DNA of 64,000 nt, taken from positions 9,180,924 to 9,244,923 of the forward strand of contig LR746267.1 of the NCBI GenBank assembly GCA_902729315.2, given 5' to 3'. This document shows, one piece after another, positions 60,226-64,000 of this stretch. Made by a program: the position numbers and the translations under genes. How positions within the stretch are numbered: position 1 is the first letter of the stretch; each line of letters begins with the position of its first letter. A model generated the notes under the pieces. That model ran no database searches. It was not told the DNA's origin and was given only the letters and a program-made list of their open reading frames with translations. The DNA comes from Spirodela intermedia. Lineage: Eukaryota > Streptophyta > Magnoliopsida > Alismatales > Araceae.

Positions 60226-61584
60226 TTTGGCGCTCCTGATTCTCTGCGCACAGGAAAATGACGAAGGGAATGGTGGGGGCGGACTCAGCACTGTCTTCCA
60301 CCACAGATCTATCAGACGCAGTAGCAAGTCGGCCTCCTCTTAAACGGAGAAATCCGGAGACTCGAGCAGATCCTAGTCCCCCTGTTTCCTCGTCGGAAGC
60401 CGGGGATCATTGACCGAAAACCAAAACTAGAGTCCCCACTCAGATCCCAAGAACAACATCCACCATGATTTTTCGCAGCTAGGGTAAGGCACGGCGAGAG
60501 ATCAACCGGAAAACCCTAGCGGAAACCTCCAGCAGATCAGAGCCCCGGAAGGCTTCCTGAACAGCCAAACCTTCCTCCATCGTCCTCTCCAAAATGCAGC
60601 CGTATCAGGAAACTCACCTCTGCAGATGCTCCGCCGGAGATGGCAGGGTAGACGCACGCTCAAGCTGCGGGAGACGGAGACGAAGTCAAGGAAACCTCCC
60701 TATACGAAGCACACTGCTTACTCTAGACTCTGCTTCTCCTGCACCATTTTATAGGCGGGAAAGGAGATGGACGCACCGTCATTTTTTGGACACGTGTCAT
60801 CCTCGGCTTCTGAGCCGCCGCCTTGCGGTGCCCTCTCTATCACGGGTTTCGGGTTGGCGCTGGAGTTTGCTGGCTGGGACTAACTGCTGACGCGGTGTCC
60901 AGTCAGTGAGAGAATCATAGGATGACGTCACCCATGAATCCCCCGTCTCCTTAACCGGGGACCGATTACTTCAGCAGCGACCACCGCCTCGCCGGAGCTG
61001 GCAAGGGCTGAGTCAGCGCTGCGTGTCTGGGGGCCCCTTTTTGTCGTTTTCCCCTTCGGTGCGGATCTCGAGATGAATACCGACAACCGCTCCCTCTGCG
61101 TGGAATGATTACGACATGTGACGTCACCAACAACCGATATTTTCATCGAGCCGGCCCGCTTCCTGTTATTAATGGGTCGCAGTAATGTAATAGATAAGGC
61201 CCAAGCTTCCCCTGTCAGGGGACGTGGGCCTCGGAGAGAGGGTTGGGCCTATTTAATAAATGGGCCTAGTGTTTTGGGCCTAAGCTTCGTCTCCTTGGTC
61301 TTCTTCTCGAGCTCGTCTTCTTCATCATCTTCGTTCGATCCGAGCTCCACGAGTTTCCAAATGAGAGGATCACCGAGGAAGAGGATGAAGTGAGGGGCAT
61401 GAAGAATTTCTGAATCAGGGAAGATATTTACAGAAAAGAGCAGCCATCCTCTGCGGAGCTCTGAAGAAAATCGATCTCAGATTGGCACACACAACCCTAG
61501 AAGAAGAACTGTTCTTCGCGCAGCAGGATCCTGAATCCCTCCCTGCCCCAATCATCGTCGTCGTCGTCGTCGTCGTCGGCTTCT
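60226..61584. other. Promoter and leader of the raffinose-family gene, plus 3' flank of the CPK gene
   Basis: The left part is the leader, including the inferred 5'-UTR intron, then a promoter with CACGTG near 60790 and TGACGTCA-type cores near 60924 and 61119. The right part holds the CPK 3' UTR and, at 61196-61280, a set of GGGCC motifs with a TATA-like box facing right. No complete gene is recognised. Confidence 0.55.
61196..61390 (+). promoter_or_regulatory. GGGCC motif cluster with TATA-like box and short ATG leader, plus strand
   Basis: Motifs occur at about 61199 (GGCCCA), 61227 (TGGGCC), 61245 (TGGGCC), 61262 (TGGGCC) and 61276 (TGGGCC), with TATTTAATAA at about 61249. A CT-rich leader follows and an ATG at 61361 opens MRGSPRKRMK before TGA or a possible donor (AA|GTGAGG). 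This resembles a plant promoter and first exon reading into the CPK 3' region, but no downstream exon is identified. Confidence 0.3.
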
Positions 61585-63843
61585 TCACATGTGCACCTTC
61601 AGTGATCCGTCCTTCATCAGCTCCAGGCTCAGGGAGTTGAATCTCTCCCTCGAGTACTGCCTCGAGGCCTTCCTCCAATCCGTTCCGGCCCTCATCATCG
61701 CGACGAACTCCTCGTAGCTGATGCGCCCGTCCTGCAACAATGGAGGAAATCGTCAGGATCTCTTCCGGAAGAAGAAGAAGAAGAGGAAGAAGAACAGGCG
61801 TCGACCTTGTCTGTGTCTACGTCGTGGATGATGGCGTTGATGACGGGCTCGTTGTTCGGCCCCAATTCATCGGCGAGAGAGTCCCGAAGCTCCTCGATTT
61901 CTATGTATCCGCTCTGGTTCTGATCGAAGTACGCGAAGGCTTGACGAAGGTGTTCATCGTTGCCCATCTTCTCCAGATGAACTGAGACAGCGACGAACTC
62001 TCCGTAGTCCAGGATCCCGTTACCATCTACATCCGCCTGCCATTAACCAAGAAGAGAAGAAAATCCGGGATTAAGCGACTGGGCGCGCTCGATCGCTCGA
62101 AGAACTGTTCGACTGCCGGCAGGATGCTTACAGCTTCCATTAATATCTTCACATCGGGGTCTGGAATGTGTTGCCCGAGCTTGTGGAGGCCGATCTTCAG
62201 CTCCTCGAGGGTTATGGCGCCGTCGTTGTTCAAGTCCATCATCTTGAACATCTCCTTGATCCCTGAAACCTCTTCCGTAGACAGATGCTCCGCCACAACC
62301 TGGATCATCCACAGAGATGGTGTTTTCAGATTCTTTTTTCTTTTTTTTCTTTCTGATAGAGCAAGAAAATATGGAGTGATGTTCTTGGTGCTCACCCTGA
62401 GAGCAATCTTCTTGAACTTGTTCATCACGGAGAACTGCTTCAATCTGGCGCGAACAGTCTCGCCGAGAGGAACATTCGGAGCCGTCTTGGCGTTCTGCAT
62501 CCACGGATGATCTGCAGAGAACCAGAGGTTTGGCTCAGAACCAGATCAAGAACGAACGCTCCTCCACTTCGGATATAACAAGCCCTAGCAAGGTGCTCTC
62601 AGAAGATTTTCCCAGGTTTGGGAGGGAGGGAGCTCACCGAGGACCTCCTGGGCAGTCAATCGCTTCGCAGGATCGGGGTTGAGCATCCGCTTGACCAGGT
62701 CCTTGGCATTATTGGATACCATCGGCCATGGATCTCTCTTGAAGTCGACCACAGATCGGATGATTGCTTGGGCGACTCCCTGCTCGGACTCTGGATCGAG
62801 TAGGAGAGAGAAACTCACATCTGAGGAAACATGGATCCCGTAGAATCTGAGGAAGGAGGAAGGAGGAAGATGAAGCTCACCGGCCCAGAACGGCGGTACA
62901 CCGCAGAGCAGAATGTAGAGGATCACTCCGGCGCTCCAGACGTCGATCTCGGGGCCGTAGTTTCTCTTGAGGACCTCTGGGGCCATGTAGTAAGGGCTTC
63001 CCACAATTTCAGAAAATTTCTCGCCTGCAGGAAGAAGGGAGAAATCTCAATAAACCGGGAAGAGCAGCAGCGGCGGCGCTATGGGAGGAGGGCGGGTTTC
63101 AGAGGGCTCACCGGGGGAGAAGAAGACGGACAACCCGAAGTCGATGGCCTTAAGGGGAGACGTCTCCTTCTTGTTGGCGAACAGGAAATTCTCTGGTTTG
63201 AGGTCGCGATGGATCACCCCGTGTTTGTGGCACATCTGCGAACGGACCCACAAAGATTAGGAGATGAGAAACTTTTTCCGCTTCGTCCGTGCAGAGCGAA
63301 TTAGGGCAGACGACGCGTTCAAACCTGCACAACTTCGACGATGGTCCGGGTGACGGCGGCGGCGGCCCGCTCGGTGTAGTGGCCCCTGGAGACGATGCGG
63401 TCGAAGAGCTCGCCGCCCTCGCACAGCTCCATGACGAGATGGACGGCACCGTTGTCCTCGTAGGTGTCCTTCAGGGTGACGATGTTCGCGTGGACGGGGA
63501 GCTGCCTCATGATTTCCACCTCCCTCCTCACGTCGTCCACATCGACGGGCGTCCTGAGCTTCTTCTTGGAGATGGACTTGCAGGCCAGGACCTCGCCGGA
63601 GACTCGGTCTGTGCAGAGATGGGTGACTCCGAACTCGCCTCTCCCGAGCTCTCTACCCAGCTCGTAGCGTGCGGCGATGTCCCTCCCCGTGGGATCCTTG
63701 AGCACCGTGAGGCTGCTCTGAGCGGCGGCGGGCTTCCTCTTGCTCCCCGTCCAAAAGGGGTTCCTTCTCTCCTTCTGCTTCTTCTGCTTCTTCTGCTTCT
63801 TCTCCGAGGAGAAGGCGGAGGGGATGGCGCAGCAGTTACCCAT
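61585..63843 (-). CDS. CPK: Calcium-dependent protein kinase (CDPK/CPK), group III-like
   Basis: This is a Ser/Thr kinase that couples Ca2+ signals to phosphorylation in stress and hormone responses. Exons in transcript order: 63843-63325, 63235-63112, 63024-62881, 62790-62638, 62511-62396, 62299-62132, 62036-61806, 61731-61585. They join into 533 aa. MGNCC at the start offers an N-myristoylation Gly2 and palmitoylation Cys4/Cys5, so membrane attachment is expected. The kinase has GRGEFG at 67-72, K89, HRDLKPEN with D184, DFGLS, and [12 protein letters not shown] junction/autoinhibitory segment follows (about 320-360). Four complete EF-hand loops: 374-385, 410-421, 446-457 and 482-493. The end [21 protein letters not shown] matches the CPK7/8/13/32 cluster. 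An upstream in-frame ATG at 63945 is rejected because it would remove the acylation signal. Confidence 0.96.
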
Positions 63844-64000
63844 CGAGGATTCCTCCCACAGAGCAGGATGATCGGATTTCCCAGAGCTCGATCTTCCTTC
63901 CAGACGAAGACCCAACTCGAATTCCGGCCTCTTCACGCTGCCCAACAGGTGAATTTCGCCGAATCCCGCGGTTCCTCGCCGAAAGCTCGTTCCCGGTGGC
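63844..64000. other. 5' leader of the CPK gene
   Basis: This segment is the upstream flank of the CPK ATG on the minus strand and is cut by the window end. It is open in one frame but lacks features of its own. Confidence 0.6.

Noticed and set aside
1-64000. tRNA, rRNA, CRISPR arrays, phage or bacterial operons
   Set aside because: By eye no B-box-like tRNA core, no rRNA sequence, no spaced palindromic repeats and no ribosome-binding-site-led gene series were found. All genes have eukaryotic introns or plant-specific families.

Overview
The window is flowering-plant nuclear gene space. It holds ten recognisable gene units (nine apparently intact genes and one broken copy) plus one gene cut at the left edge. 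Long multi-exon genes with GT-AG introns sit beside very GC-rich genes with one or few exons. That GC contrast, with frequent (CT)n/(GA)n tracts near 5' ends, suggests a monocot, but the species cannot be fixed from sequence alone. I see no bacterial, viral, plasmid, CRISPR or rRNA content and no intact transposon, and I found no novel multi-gene system. The products are conserved plant proteins.

Layout. 1-182 (-): probable first exons of a gene running off the left edge. 183-4341: about 4 kb without a convincing gene, rich in ACGT-core and TCP-type motifs. 4342-15125 (+): plastid-type double GTPase Der, 11 exons, 660 aa. 16634-17467 (+): DREB2-type AP2/ERF factor, single exon. 18461-31860 (-): SMUBP-2/IGHMBP2-like superfamily 1 helicase, 15 exons, 645 aa. 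32373-34407 (-): chloroplast ribosomal protein L18 copy with a frameshift and an in-frame stop, so probably a pseudogene. 34654-36213 (-): single-exon PLS/E-class PPR protein. 37577-38613 (+): R2R3-MYB of the MYB46/MYB83 type. 38614-42715: about 4 kb with no recognised protein gene but promoter-like telo-boxes and a 36-codon ORF on the minus strand. 42716-45683 (-): ankyrin plus arginine-rich tandem CCCH zinc finger protein. 48826-56084 (+): ARMC8-like armadillo protein, 8 exons, 661 aa. 56622-60225 (-): SIP1-type raffinose synthase/alkaline alpha-galactosidase family protein, 13 coding exons, 762 aa. 61585-63843 (-): calcium-dependent protein kinase, 8 exons, 533 aa.

Exon joins were worked out by hand from reading phase, GT/AG sites and family conservation. 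For each intact gene they give one uninterrupted frame, which supports the models. The genes are functionally independent. Loose themes are plastid ribosome biology (Der, RPL18), abiotic stress (DREB2, CCCH factor, raffinose-family enzyme, CPK), secondary-wall regulation (MYB), organelle RNA processing (PPR) and protein turnover (ARMC8). Points worth following up are the doubly broken RPL18 copy, the 5' structure of the CCCH gene, promoter-like signals with no assigned gene near 61.2 kb and 41.3 kb, and repeat expansions inside introns.
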